DNA of 64,000 bases, from positions 5,022,001-5,086,000 of the forward strand of contig NZ_CP011530.1 in NCBI RefSeq assembly GCF_001605725.1, in the 5' to 3' direction. This DNA comes from Mycobacteroides immunogenum. Its GTDB lineage: Bacteria > Actinomycetota > Actinomycetes > Mycobacteriales > Mycobacteriaceae. Positions 45,716-54,870 of this stretch are shown here, piece by piece. Position 1 is the first letter of the stretch. Each line of letters starts with the position of its first letter. Position numbers and translations under genes: made by a program. The notes under the pieces are model-generated. The model saw only the letters and a program-made list of their open reading frames with translations, was not told the origin of the DNA and did not search any database.

Positions 45716-47488
45716 ATGTCTTCGGCACTGGGACCATTCCAGAACTACGACGCGACCAAGGCCCGTCGCGACATCATCGCCGGTTTGACGGTGGCGGCGA
45801 TATCGCTGCCCCAGGCCATGGCCTACGCGCTGATCGCCGGGGTCGATCCCAAATACGGCGTCTACTCCGCGATCGTGGTCACCACCATCGCGTCCATATT
45901 CGGTTCGTCATCGCACCTCATCAACGGGCCCACCAGCGCGATCTCGCTGCTGGTCTTCAGCTCGCTGGCCTTCCTGGACCCCGAGAACCGCACCGGACTG
46001 TTCGAGGCGCTGTTCCTGCTGGGTGTGCTGGTCGGGGCTATCCAGATTCTCATCGCGGTCTTCAAACTCGGCGACCTCACCCGGTACATCTCGGAGTCTG
46101 TCGTCATCGGATTCATGGCGAGTGCCGCCCTGCTGCTCGCCATCGGCCAGCTGGCGAACGCAATCGGTGTGCGGGACAAGGGAGATGGCCACATGCAGGT
46201 GCTGCAGCGCGCCTGGCTCACCCTGTTCCACGGCGATGCGGTGAATTACCGCGCGCTGTTCCTGAGCGTCTCCGCGGTGGTGCTGGCGGTGCTCCTGCGC
46301 CGGGTGGTCCAGCGCTATGGTCTGCCGCAGATCGACATGCTGCTGGTGCTGATCGTCACCGCCGTAATCGCTTACGTGTACGGCTGGTCGGTGCCCGACG
46401 GCACGGGACACACCGATGTGAAGATCTCCGGCAAAATCCCGGCCAGCCTCCCGGAATTCCACATTCCCGACGTACAGGTGAGCACACTCGGCGAGTTGTC
46501 ACATGGCGCGCTGGCCATCGCGTTCATCGGCCTGATCGAGGCGTTGTCCATCGCCAAGGCCATCGCACACCACACCGGGCAGCAGATCGACTACAACCGG
46601 CAGATCCTCGCCGAGGGCCTGGCCAACCTCACCGGTGGCTTCTTCCAGAGCCTGCCCGGTTCGGGCTCGCTGTCACGTTCGGCGATCAACTATCAGTCAG
46701 GTGCGGCGACAAGGTTCTCCGGAATAATCAGCGCCGCAACGGTAACCATCGCACTGCTGCTCTTCGCCCCGTTATTGCGTTTCATTCCCCAGGCGGCGCT
46801 GGCGGGCCTGCTGTTGGTGACCGCGGTGCGGTTGGTCGACTTCCGGCGGCTCGCCTATGCGGTGAAGGCGTCACGCTATGACGCCGGTCTGGTCATCATC
46901 ACGGCGCTGGTGGGCGTGGCCGTGAACCTGGACACCGCCGTGCTGGTGGGCGTGGTGCTCTCGATCCTGCTGTTCGTGCCCCGCGCGGCCAAGCTCAAAG
47001 CGGCCGAACTCGTCGTCACGGACGAGGGCGTCATCCGTGAACGCACCTCTCAGGACAGACCGACCGGCGCCGGCGCGCCCGTCATCTATGACCTTGAGGG
47101 CGAGCTGTTCTTCGGTGCCGCACCGGAACTCGACCGCTATCTCGACGCCTTGCAAGTCAGGATCCGTGACGACAATCTGAAGGTAGTGATCCTGCGACTC
47201 AAGCGGGTACGCCACCCCGACGTGGTCTGCATCGAACGTCTCGAACACTTCATCCGGGAACAACAGCAGCTCGGCGTGACCGTCCTGCTGGCCGGGGTGC
47301 GCCCGGATTCCCTTGCGCTGCTGGAGAATGTCGGCTTTGCCGATTGGTTACCCGCCGAGCAGGTCTTCCCGGAGGAGGACAAGGAGTTCTCCGCGACGCT
47401 GCGCGCTGTTCGGTATGCGCAGACCCGGTTGGAGGAAACGCCCTCCGGCCCGGTAGCCAACCAAGAGAAGCTGTACTACCTGGTGTGA
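45716..47488 (+). CDS. SulP-family anion transporter with STAS domain
   Basis: A 590-residue transporter. The N-terminal SulP motif is DIIAGLTVAAISLPQAMAYALIAGVDPKYGVYSAIV, 10-14 hydrophobic segments follow to about residue 430, LPGSGSLSRSAINYQSGAATRFSGII is the second signature, and a cytosolic STAS domain lies at about 450-560 (VIYDLEGELFFGAAPELDRYLDAL..VVILRLKRVRHPDVVCIERLEHF). It moves sulfate, bicarbonate or other anions, usually in symport. It is translated immediately after the binding protein (no spacer), and convergent with the TetR gene four bases further. Confidence 0.92.
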   Translation: MSSALGPFQNYDATKARRDIIAGLTVAAISLPQAMAYALIAGVDPKYGVYSAIVVTTIASIFGSSSHLINGPTSAISLLVFSSLAFLDPENRTGLFEALFLLGVLVGAIQILIAVFKLGDLTRYISESVVIGFMASAALLLAIGQLANAIGVRDKGDGHMQVLQRAWLTLFHGDAVNYRALFLSVSAVVLAVLLRRVVQRYGLPQIDMLLVLIVTAVIAYVYGWSVPDGTGHTDVKISGKIPASLPEFHIPDVQVSTLGELSHGALAIAFIGLIEALSIAKAIAHHTGQQIDYNRQILAEGLANLTGGFFQSLPGSGSLSRSAINYQSGAATRFSGIISAATVTIALLLFAPLLRFIPQAALAGLLLVTAVRLVDFRRLAYAVKASRYDAGLVIITALVGVAVNLDTAVLVGVVLSILLFVPRAAKLKAAELVVTDEGVIRERTSQDRPTGAGAPVIYDLEGELFFGAAPELDRYLDALQVRIRDDNLKVVILRLKRVRHPDVVCIERLEHFIREQQQLGVTVLLAGVRPDSLALLENVGFADWLPAEQVFPEEDKEFSATLRAVRYAQTRLEETPSGPVANQEKLYYLV

Positions 47489-47492
47489 GGAC

Positions 47493-48110
47493 CTAGGCGC
47501 GCTTGGCCACGGGTTCATCGCGCGGACGACCGCGCAGACCGCGCCAGCCCAGGTTGAGCAATGTGTCCTTGGCACTCTCGACCTTGATATCGCCGGTGGC
47601 CACTCGCGACGCGACGGCCTCCCCGCCACCGACAAGCGCTACGGCCATGGCGTCGTAATCGGTGTCCGGGTCGATCTCCGGCGATGCGGCCTTGATCAGC
47701 CGCGCCACCAATTCGATGATCCTGTCGCGGCCCTCACGCACCTGCTTGGCGAACAGCTGCGTGCTGGTGGCCTGTCCATAGATCACGATCCACGACGCCC
47801 GGTGGGTATCGACGTAGTTGAGAAATGATACGACGGTGGTGCTCAACACATCTCGGGGCGATTGAGTCAGATCGATATCGCCGCGCACCGCCTCGACAAA
47901 CCGGCCGAGTTCACGGCGCAGGCAGGCGACAAACAGATCTTCCTTGGAGCCGTAGTACAGGTACAGCATCGGCTTGGAAATCTTGGCTGCCGCCGCGATG
48001 GCATCCATCGAGGTATCCCGGAAGCCATTGAGCGCGAACTCCTGCACCGCGGCATCGAGCATCTGCTGCTCCCGAACGGCACGGGGCAGCCGCTTGGTAC
48101 CACCCGCCAT
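47493..48110 (-). CDS. TetR-family repressor, probable regulator of fadA2/fabG4-htdX (Rv0238-like)
   Basis: A 205-residue TetR protein with N-terminal HTH REQQMLDAAVQEFALNGFRDTSMDAIAAAAKISKPMLYLYYGSKEDLFVACL, then a helical ligand domain. It resembles M. tuberculosis Rv0238 in position and type. The 16-bp palindrome in front of its own gene recurs between fadA2 and fabG4, so it likely represses both its own gene and the beta-oxidation/lipid pair, with acyl-CoA-like ligands as inducers (inference). Confidence 0.88.
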   Translation of the reverse strand: MAGGTKRLPRAVREQQMLDAAVQEFALNGFRDTSMDAIAAAAKISKPMLYLYYGSKEDLFVACLRRELGRFVEAVRGDIDLTQSPRDVLSTTVVSFLNYVDTHRASWIVIYGQATSTQLFAKQVREGRDRIIELVARLIKAASPEIDPDTDYDAMAVALVGGGEAVASRVATGDIKVESAKDTLLNLGWRGLRGRPRDEPVAKRA

Positions 48111-48142
48111 GCCTGCCTCCGAGCTTCGGACGTGAACGCGAA

Positions 48143-48158
48143 CTTACTCCAGAGTAAG
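48143..48158. promoter_or_regulatory. TetR-type operator at its own promoter
   Basis: CTTACTCCAGAGTAAG, a perfect 16-bp palindrome, 32 bp before the TetR start. The same site with a changed centre is at 41523-41538. Confidence 0.75.
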
Positions 48159-48294
48159 CTACTGGGAAGTTCGACTATGACATACGCCCCATTTATGCGG
48201 GCCGAGTCGGCCCGAATGAAGTGTTTTTCACTCCTTCTCTAGGGTAGCGCGCAAACGTCACTGTCCGGATACCCCCACCCCGTACTATGCGCGC

Positions 48295-49188
48295 GTGGAC
48301 TTCACCCTGGCGCTAACCCCTGATCTGGTGGCCGTCTTCCTCACCCTGTTCGTGCTGGAGGTGGTGCTGGGAATCGACAACGTCATCTTCATCTCGATAC
48401 TGGCCAGCAAGCTGCCCGACGGAAAGCAGGCCCGCGCCCGCAATCTGGGGCTCACACTGGCAATGGTCATGCGGGTCGGTCTGGTCTTCCTGGCCGGGTG
48501 GATCATCACCCTCAAAGAAGACGTGTTGGAGGTATTCGGCCACGGCTTCTCGATCAAGGACTTCATCCTGATCGCGGGCGGGCTGTTCCTGGTCTACAAG
48601 GCCGTCCACGAAATACATTTGAAGCTCGAAGGCGCTCCCGAGGACAGCGAATCATCCAGCGGAGAAACCACATTCAGGGCTGTGCTGGTGCAGATACTGC
48701 TGCTGGACCTGGTGTTCTCGCTGGATTCGGTGATCACCGCGGTGGGTATGACCAGCAACATGATCGTCATTGTCACCGTCGTGGTGCTCTCCTTCGGGAT
48801 CATGCTGTTCGCCTCCCGCTTCGTCTTCGCCTTCGTCAACCGCCACCCCACCGTCAAGATGCTTGCGCTGTCTTTCCTGCTGCTTATCGGGGTATTCCTG
48901 ATCGCCGACGGCTTCGGGATCAAGATCGACAAGGCCATGATCTATGGCCCAATGGCGTTCGCGATTCTCGTCGAGGCACTCAATCTGCTGGCAGCGGCGC
49001 GAAAAGCCCGGCAGGACAACATGGTCCGTCAGCCCATTGCGCTGCGGCCCAGCTATCCGGGTATCGACGAGTCCGTCGCGATTGCGGCAGCCACCTCCGC
49101 GGGGCCCGATTCGGGGTCGGTCGGATTGTCCCGCAAGCCCGTTGCCGGTGCCGGTGCCGGCGGTGACGAGCGCGCAGGACTTGGTTAG
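48295..49188 (+). CDS. TerC-family integral membrane protein
   Basis: A 297-residue protein from a GTG start with about eight transmembrane helices and the TerC signatures VLEVVLGIDNVIFISILASKLP and LLDLVFSLDSVITAVGMTS, each with a conserved acidic residue inside the membrane. Members export Mn2+ or take part in metal homeostasis and tellurite resistance. A C-terminal cytosolic tail of about 60 residues ends RAGLG. The end overlaps the convergent P450 gene by four bases. Confidence 0.92.
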   Translation: MDFTLALTPDLVAVFLTLFVLEVVLGIDNVIFISILASKLPDGKQARARNLGLTLAMVMRVGLVFLAGWIITLKEDVLEVFGHGFSIKDFILIAGGLFLVYKAVHEIHLKLEGAPEDSESSSGETTFRAVLVQILLLDLVFSLDSVITAVGMTSNMIVIVTVVVLSFGIMLFASRFVFAFVNRHPTVKMLALSFLLLIGVFLIADGFGIKIDKAMIYGPMAFAILVEALNLLAAARKARQDNMVRQPIALRPSYPGIDESVAIAAATSAGPDSGSVGLSRKPVAGAGAGGDERAGLG

Positions 49189-50480
49189 CGAGCCACCAGC
49201 CGCACCCGGAGCCGCTCCAACCCCCGCAATGAGCTGTTGGTGGTCCAGCGAGGGGTGTCGGCGATCTCGATGCGTTGCACTCGGTTTACGAGTTCGCGCA
49301 ATACCGCCTGCCCCTCCATGCGGGCCAGGCCAGCCCCCAAGCAGAGATGAACACCCGATCCGAACGCCACATGCTGGCTGACCGGTCGGGCGGCAAGAAA
49401 GCGATCCGGATCATCGAACTCGCGTGGGTCCCGGTTGGCCGCACCCCATAGCAGCGCGACGCGTGATCCGGCCGGAATCACCGCGCCGCCGACTACGTAA
49501 TCTTTTGTGGCCGTGCGATAGAAGTTTTGTATCGGTGAGGAGTACCGCAGCTGCTCTTCGACGGCTCCGGCGATAAGAGCGGGGTCTGCCCGAATGAGTT
49601 CGAACTGTTCCGGGTTCTCCGACAGGGTCAAGAACATGGTGCTCAACAGATTTGTGGTGGTCTCATTGCCTGCCAGCAGGAGCAGCAACGCGAAGTAGAA
49701 CAGCTCGTCGTGGCTGATCTGCCCCTCTCCGGCGTCGGCGACCAGTCTGCCCAGCATCGTGTCCGACCCCAGCAGATTTCCCCTGCCGAGCTGAGTCATG
49801 AAGTAGTCGTGCAGATGCCGCACCCCGTTGAGTGTGCCCGGAACCTGCATGAGGCCCTTGGCGCTGAATTCGACGTTGGCGACGCGCACCGACTCGTTGG
49901 ACCAGTGCCGGAAGAACGCCTCATCCTCCGGCGGTATGCCGAGGATATGCGCGATCATCTGCATGGGCAACGGAACCGCCAGGTGTTCAACGACATCTGC
50001 CTCTGGGGTGTCCAGCAGCCCGGTCACCAGTGCCGCCGCCAAACGGTCCACCGTGGGCGCCCAGCCGTCCAGCGCACCGCGCGTAAAGCCGGGCAACGCC
50101 TTGCGGCGCAGCTCGGTATGTCGGGGCCGGTCCATGTTCAGCAGGACCGGAACCTCGAACCTGGCCCGCACCACACCATCTCGGTTGGACAGCAGCGCGT
50201 CGTTGCGTGCCGCCGCCCGCACATCCTCATACCGGCACAAGATGAAAATGTTGCGTTTGCGGTTGTAATGCACACGGCCGCCGGCCAGCAGCTCCCGGTA
50301 ACCCGCGTGCGGATTGGCCGCCGTCTGCGGGTCCATGGGATCAAACGCGGTCTCCTGCACACCGGCGAACGTGCGGCGGCGTACCTTAGCCCGCAGCTCG
50401 TCCGAGGCATTGGAGATCAGGGACCGCACCACCGGTTTGGTGGTGGTGCGCACCAGCCTGGCGTCGTGTTTGAGCGTCAT
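49185..50480 (-). CDS. Cytochrome P450
   Basis: A 431-residue P450 whose ATG overlaps the stop of the upstream gene (ATGA). I-helix LLAGNETTTNLL, ExxR EEQLRY and heme loop VAFGSGVHLCLGAGLARME are complete. It needs ferredoxin partners, not encoded here. It is co-transcribed with a PF10118-type protein, a pair reported elsewhere near steroid and lipid catabolism genes. Probably controlled by the divergent MerR protein. Confidence 0.92.
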   Translation of the reverse strand: MTLKHDARLVRTTTKPVVRSLISNASDELRAKVRRRTFAGVQETAFDPMDPQTAANPHAGYRELLAGGRVHYNRKRNIFILCRYEDVRAAARNDALLSNRDGVVRARFEVPVLLNMDRPRHTELRRKALPGFTRGALDGWAPTVDRLAAALVTGLLDTPEADVVEHLAVPLPMQMIAHILGIPPEDEAFFRHWSNESVRVANVEFSAKGLMQVPGTLNGVRHLHDYFMTQLGRGNLLGSDTMLGRLVADAGEGQISHDELFYFALLLLLAGNETTTNLLSTMFLTLSENPEQFELIRADPALIAGAVEEQLRYSSPIQNFYRTATKDYVVGGAVIPAGSRVALLWGAANRDPREFDDPDRFLAARPVSQHVAFGSGVHLCLGAGLARMEGQAVLRELVNRVQRIEIADTPRWTTNSSLRGLERLRVRLVAR

Positions 50481-51367
50481 TTCAAGTGGCCGACCAGTTC
50501 CCCTTCGGCACCGAACAACCTGTCCTGCCACTCGTTGAGCAGCGCGTTGGTGTCGATGTCGTCGGGATGGAAGCCCTTACGCATGAATGGCTTCATCTCG
50601 CGGTAGAAACCGCGGAGCAAGGGACCGCGCACAACGCCCACGGTTTCGCGCAACACCCGCCACGGCTGCTTCCGGCCGACGGGGTCGGTGGTCAGGATCG
50701 AAACCCAGGACGAGAGCACACCAACCGGTATGACGATGTTGGCCAGCACTCGCATCATGTTGATACGCAACGTTTCCGATCCTCCGATTGCTCGGTAGAC
50801 ATCGAAGGCAACGGATTTGTGCTCCAGTTCCTCGATGGCGTGCCAGTTGAGCAGGTTCTTGATCTCGGGGTCCGTCATCATGTGCTGCAGCTCCGGGCGG
50901 CTCAGCACGTTCTCGGCCAGCACCGCGGTGAAGTGTTCGGCACCGACGGTGAAAGCCAGCAGCAGGTGCCGGAATCGCCGGCAGCGGTCCGGGTCTGGAA
51001 ACTGCTCATCAAGAAACTTCTCCATGCGCTCGGTGCTGTTCAGGATGTACTCGAACCACGCTGTCGGATAACCCATCTCGGCAAGTTGCTTGTTCAGATC
51101 GCGGTGATGCAACCCGTGGGTCATCTCCTGACCGATAAAACCGGCTACCCGCTTCTTGAGGTCGGGATCGGCGATCTTGTCGCGATACCTGCGCACCGAC
51201 CGGACGAAGATGTCCTCCCCGGGCGGGAAAACGGCCGACAAGAACGCGACCGTGTGGCTGAACGCGATGTCGTTGTTCGCGAAATACCGGTCACCGGACT
51301 CCGACTCATCGAAGCGGAAGGCGATCCGCCGGGTCTTCGGGTAGCTCGCCTGGGCAGCGACGGTCAT
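50477..51367 (-). CDS. Predicted metal-dependent hydrolase (PF10118 type)
   Basis: A 296-residue protein from the ATG after CGGAGAGGATTCTC. Histidine/glutamate pairs recur in ferritin-like order: FIGQEMTHGLHHRDLN, FTVGAEHFTAVLAENVL and NLLNWHAIEELEHKSVAFDVYR. They suggest a di-metal helical bundle. PF10118 has no proven reaction; members sit next to P450s and reductases. It is the first gene of a two-gene operon with the P450, divergent from the MerR regulator. Confidence 0.82.
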   Translation of the reverse strand: MTVAAQASYPKTRRIAFRFDESESGDRYFANNDIAFSHTVAFLSAVFPPGEDIFVRSVRRYRDKIADPDLKKRVAGFIGQEMTHGLHHRDLNKQLAEMGYPTAWFEYILNSTERMEKFLDEQFPDPDRCRRFRHLLLAFTVGAEHFTAVLAENVLSRPELQHMMTDPEIKNLLNWHAIEELEHKSVAFDVYRAIGGSETLRINMMRVLANIVIPVGVLSSWVSILTTDPVGRKQPWRVLRETVGVVRGPLLRGFYREMKPFMRKGFHPDDIDTNALLNEWQDRLFGAEGELVGHLK

Positions 51368-51404
51368 GAGAATCCTCTCCGTTGACGTTCCAGACATAAA
51401 CGTA

Positions 51405-51418
51405 ACGGAAATTTCCGT
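51405..51418. promoter_or_regulatory. Palindrome between MerR and PF10118 genes
   Basis: ACGGAAATTTCCGT, a perfect 14-bp palindrome in the 79-bp divergent spacer. A neighbouring copy of CGTAACGG on each side extends it partly. It is the likely MerR operator. Confidence 0.6.
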
Positions 51419-51446
51419 AACGGACAATGGGGTAATCTTTTCCCTG

Positions 51447-52187
51447 ATGGAGCTGACAATCGATCAGTTGGCGCAGCGGGTGGCGATGACGGCGCGCAAC
51501 ATCCGCGAGTGGCAGACGCTCGGGCTGGTACCCCCGCCCGAGAAGCGAGGCCGCGTCGGCATCTATTCCGATGAGCACGTCGCGATCATCAATCACGTCA
51601 AAAATCTGAAATCCCAGGGTTTTCCGCTGGATGTCATCCGCCGGGTGATCGATTCCGGTGGCGGCTCCGAGGACAGCGTCCGTAAGATGGTGACCCAGGC
51701 CCTCAGCCCCTTCGCGACCGGTGAACCGGTTGTGATGCGCCGTGCCGAGCTGATCGAACGTATCGGAACGGGAGCCGATTCCGCGCTCGCGGATGTGGCT
51801 CTGGTCTCCGACGTGGACCCCCTGACCGTCTCAATCCGCGATTCCGAAACACTCGACGCGATCGAACTACTGGTGGGCTCCGGAATGAGCTTGACCCGGA
51901 TCACCGAGACACTGCGTGAGGTGTATCGGTTGCAACAGCAGATCGCGCAGCTGCTGCTGGGCGCGTATGTGGCCGACGTGTGGCAACCGTTCGTCGAGTC
52001 CGGCTACGTCTCCGAGGATTGGGCCAAGATTGCCGAGAATGCCTCGCAGGCAAAGCAATTGACCGTCACGCTGGCCTCACGCCTGCTGGCGAGGGCCCTC
52101 GATGACACCGTCGACCCGATCCTGTTGCAGCAGGCCAACGAGGCCGAAGCGGTGTTGGAACGCGACCGCCCGGCCTCATCAGCCTGA
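51447..52187 (+). CDS. MerR-family transcriptional regulator
   Basis: A 246-residue protein with MerR winged helix at the N-terminus: MELTIDQLAQRVAMTARNIREWQTLGLVPPPEKRGRVGIYSDEHVAIINHVKNLKSQGFPLDVIRRVID. The following helical region of about 170 residues is longer than in metal-sensing MerR proteins and contains no cysteine cluster, so a small organic ligand is more likely. It is divergent from the PF10118-P450 operon and expected to control it. Confidence 0.88.
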   Translation: MELTIDQLAQRVAMTARNIREWQTLGLVPPPEKRGRVGIYSDEHVAIINHVKNLKSQGFPLDVIRRVIDSGGGSEDSVRKMVTQALSPFATGEPVVMRRAELIERIGTGADSALADVALVSDVDPLTVSIRDSETLDAIELLVGSGMSLTRITETLREVYRLQQQIAQLLLGAYVADVWQPFVESGYVSEDWAKIAENASQAKQLTVTLASRLLARALDDTVDPILLQQANEAEAVLERDRPASSA

Positions 52188-52188
52188 A

Positions 52189-52551
52189 TCAGTCGATCTC
52201 GCCGCAGCCGCGATCCAGGCCGCGCACCTCGATGGGGCACCACACCGCGCGGGACACTTCGGCCGCCCACCGCTGAGCCTCGGCCAGCGACGGCACATCG
52301 ATGATGCTGAACCCGCCCAGCTGTTCCTTGGTTTCGGTGTAGGGACCATCGGTAATCGTGTGGCCGGACGCGCCGGCAGTGACCATGGTGGCGGTGTCGG
52401 CAGGCTGCAGACCGGCCGCGAACAACCACACCCCGGCCTCCTGCATGTTGCGGGTGACAGCCTGCACATCTGCCCCGATGGTCTCCAGGGCGGCCTCGTC
52501 GGGCTGTACCGCTCCGGGCGCGTAGACGATCGACAACATGTAGCGGCTCAT
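52189..52551 (-). CDS. YCII-related (DGPF-domain) protein
   Basis: A 120-residue protein: MSRYMLSIVYAPGA..EAGVWLFAAGLQPADTATMVTAGASGHTITDGPYTETKEQLGGFSIIDVPSLAEAQRWAAEV. The DGPYTETKEQ block is the DGPF signature. Such ferredoxin-like-fold proteins usually lie beside an ECF sigma factor of the DUF6596 type; here that sigma gene is at 59051-60277. Start follows the stop of the paralogue by one base. Confidence 0.88.
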   Translation of the reverse strand: MSRYMLSIVYAPGAVQPDEAALETIGADVQAVTRNMQEAGVWLFAAGLQPADTATMVTAGASGHTITDGPYTETKEQLGGFSIIDVPSLAEAQRWAAEVSRAVWCPIEVRGLDRGCGEID

Positions 52552-52552
52552 G

Positions 52553-52909
52553 TCACGCCTCCTGGTCCTGGAAGGGGCGCACTTCTACAGGCTCTTCGCA
52601 GGCTGCCGATCCTTCGGCGGCCCACCGCAAGGCCGCGTCGAGGTCGGGGGCGTTGATGATCCAGAAACCACCGAGGTGTTCCTTGGTCTCCAGGTAGGGG
52701 CCGTCGGTGGTGGTGATCTTGCCGTTCACGCTGCGCACCACCGTCGCATCCGACGGCTCGGTCAAACCGTTCGCGAACACCCACACGCCGGCTTGTTTCA
52801 TCTTCTCGTTGAGTGCCCCGGTTTGGGCGTAGAGCCGCTGCATATCCTCGTCGCTCCACTGGACGGCGTTCTCCGCATAACTGTGGACCGAAAGTAGGTA
52901 CTGCTTCAT
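52553..52909 (-). CDS. YCII-related (DGPF-domain) protein
   Basis: A 118-residue paralogue of the downstream gene: MKQYLLSVHSYAENAVQWSDEDMQRLYAQTGALNEKMKQAGVWVFANGLTEP..TTDGPYLETKEHLGGFWIINAPDLDAALRWAAEG. The two genes are a tandem duplication of one ancestral family. Possible roles are enzymatic (YciI chemistry) or signal input to a sigma factor. AAAAGGACGACC precedes its start. Confidence 0.88.
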   Translation of the reverse strand: MKQYLLSVHSYAENAVQWSDEDMQRLYAQTGALNEKMKQAGVWVFANGLTEPSDATVVRSVNGKITTTDGPYLETKEHLGGFWIINAPDLDAALRWAAEGSAACEEPVEVRPFQDQEA

Positions 52910-53034
52910 GGTCGTCCTTTTCTATCCGTATCTGGCGATCGGGCGCCCTAGCGGCTTCCCTTCAACCTCACCACGAATAGACCTGCCCAGAATCGACAGC
53001 TCATCGAAAAGTTTTCACAAGATCGCGCGGGATC

Positions 53035-54870
53035 TCACCATCCGTTGTTCAGGTACTGCTGACGACAAGCCCGGCGCGCGATCTTTCCACTGGTGGTTCG
53101 GGGTATCGCCCCGGCCTGCACCAGCCGGACATCTGCGACGGACAGCGCGTGCCGGCGGGAGACGGCGGCCCGGAGCGCATCGACGATGGGGCCGGATTCC
53201 GCGCGTCCAGCTCCCGCGGCCCGTTCCGCGACAATGACCAACCTCTCGCCGGTGCCGTCACCGGCATCGACACCCGCGGGCAGTTCGTCAGCCGGTACCG
53301 AGAAGGCCGCCACAAATCCGCGCCGCACCACGGGCGAGGCATCTTCGACTGTGGCCTCGATGTCGTGGGGGTAGTGATTACGGCCGTCCACGATCACCAG
53401 GTCCTTGACCCGGCCGGTGATGTACAGCTCGCCGTCAAGATAGACGCCGAGGTCTCCCGTGCGGAACCAGAGGGCGCCCGGCTCGGTACCCGTGGCATGG
53501 CTGTCCGCATCCAGTCGGGCTTGCAGCTTGTTCCGGAACGACACCTCGGTCTCCCCGGAGCGGCCCCAGTACCCGCGACCGATGTTGTTGCCGTGCAGCC
53601 AGATCTCGCCAATCTGCCCATCGGGCAGTTCCGCCTCCGCGTTGGGGTTCACGATGACCGCCCACTGGCTGCGTGCGACCTGGCCGCAGGACACCTGCGG
53701 CATCGCGTTCTCGTGAGTGGCGTCGACGCGGGTCGCGTACCCGGCGCCCAACCGTTCGCGATCCACGTAAATGACCGATGGTTCCGCCTCCGGGGCGATA
53801 GAGGACACAAACAGCGTCGCCTCCGCCATACCGTAGGACGGCTTGATTGCGTTGTCCGGCAATCCATATGGACCAAAAGCCGCGTTGAATTTGCGGATCG
53901 ACGTGATGTTGACCGGCTCGGATCCATTGATCAGTCCGGCAACATTGCTCAGATCGAGCGATTCGCCCTCCTTGGGAAGTCCACGCTCGGCGGCCAGCTC
54001 GAACGCGAAATTCGGTGCGGCGCCGAAGGTCCGGCCCGCGTGCGACGCCGCGGCCAGTTCCTTGATCCAGCGGCCGGGCCTGCGCACGAACGACAGCGGG
54101 GACATCAATGTCATCCGGCCGCCGCACAGCGGGAACATCAGCATCAGCAGACCCATGTCGTGGTACAGCGGCAACCAACTCGCTCCCCGTACATCCACGT
54201 CCAGGCCCACCGAAATGATCATCTGCAGCACGTTGGTCATCACCGCGCGATGGGTGATCTCGACACCGGCGGGCGCTCGCGTGGAACCCGATGTGTATTG
54301 CAGGTAGGCGATGTCATCGGTATCGGGAGTCACCCGCGCATACGTGGCACCCACCGAATCCGGCACGCTGTCGACGGCCAGTACCCGCGGACGACGATCA
54401 CGCGGGAGCCGGCGGATGAAGTTGTTGACGGATTCCGCGGCAGCCTGATTGGTCAACACGACAGTCGGGCGCGCATCGGCGAGGACGGCATCGAGCCGCT
54501 CGGTGTGCCCGGGAAGTTCCGGGGCGAACAGGGGCACCGCGATGTTTCCGGCCTCGATGGCGGCGAAGAAACCAACGACGTAATCCAGGCTCTGCGGGGC
54601 CAGAATCGCGACCCGCTCCCCCGGTGCGGTCACCTGCTGGAGCCTGGCCGCCACCGCGCGGGTGCGCGCACGAAGTTGCGGCCAGTTCAGGTCGTCCGGG
54701 ACGCCATTGGGGTCGCTGTTGAAATCGACATAGCGGTAGGCAAATGTGTCTTGCGGTCCATCGACAGCGCATTCCAGGTAATGATTGACGGTATAGCCAT
54801 CGGGCAGCGAGATGGCGCCTGTCTCATCCAGGTATTCCTCGACGCGCAAACCTGACACAAGCGAACTCAT
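53035..54870 (-). CDS. Fatty-acyl-AMP ligase (FAAL, FadD type)
   Basis: A 611-residue adenylating enzyme from the ATG after GGAGGTTGCA. Motifs: P-loop YTSGSTRAPAGVEITHRAVMTN, PLYHDMGLLMLMF, FAAL-specific region MSPLSFVRRPGRWIKELAAASHAGRTFGAAPNFAFELAAERG, FRTGDLGV and C-terminal TTSGKIARRACRQQYL with the catalytic lysine. FAALs form acyl-adenylates and load them onto acyl carrier proteins for polyketide or lipopeptide synthesis. No PKS, NRPS or ACP is adjacent. Divergent from two P450s across a 352-bp region. Confidence 0.92.
   Translation of the reverse strand: MSSLVSGLRVEEYLDETGAISLPDGYTVNHYLECAVDGPQDTFAYRYVDFNSDPNGVPDDLNWPQLRARTRAVAARLQQVTAPGERVAILAPQSLDYVVGFFAAIEAGNIAVPLFAPELPGHTERLDAVLADARPTVVLTNQAAAESVNNFIRRLPRDRRPRVLAVDSVPDSVGATYARVTPDTDDIAYLQYTSGSTRAPAGVEITHRAVMTNVLQMIISVGLDVDVRGASWLPLYHDMGLLMLMFPLCGGRMTLMSPLSFVRRPGRWIKELAAASHAGRTFGAAPNFAFELAAERGLPKEGESLDLSNVAGLINGSEPVNITSIRKFNAAFGPYGLPDNAIKPSYGMAEATLFVSSIAPEAEPSVIYVDRERLGAGYATRVDATHENAMPQVSCGQVARSQWAVIVNPNAEAELPDGQIGEIWLHGNNIGRGYWGRSGETEVSFRNKLQARLDADSHATGTEPGALWFRTGDLGVYLDGELYITGRVKDLVIVDGRNHYPHDIEATVEDASPVVRRGFVAAFSVPADELPAGVDAGDGTGERLVIVAERAAGAGRAESGPIVDALRAAVSRRHALSVADVRLVQAGAIPRTTSGKIARRACRQQYLNNGW

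Noticed and set aside
53149..54855. 568-residue open frame antisense to the FAAL gene
   Set aside because: Shadow frame rich in Arg, Asp and His without motif; the FAAL frame has all motifs.
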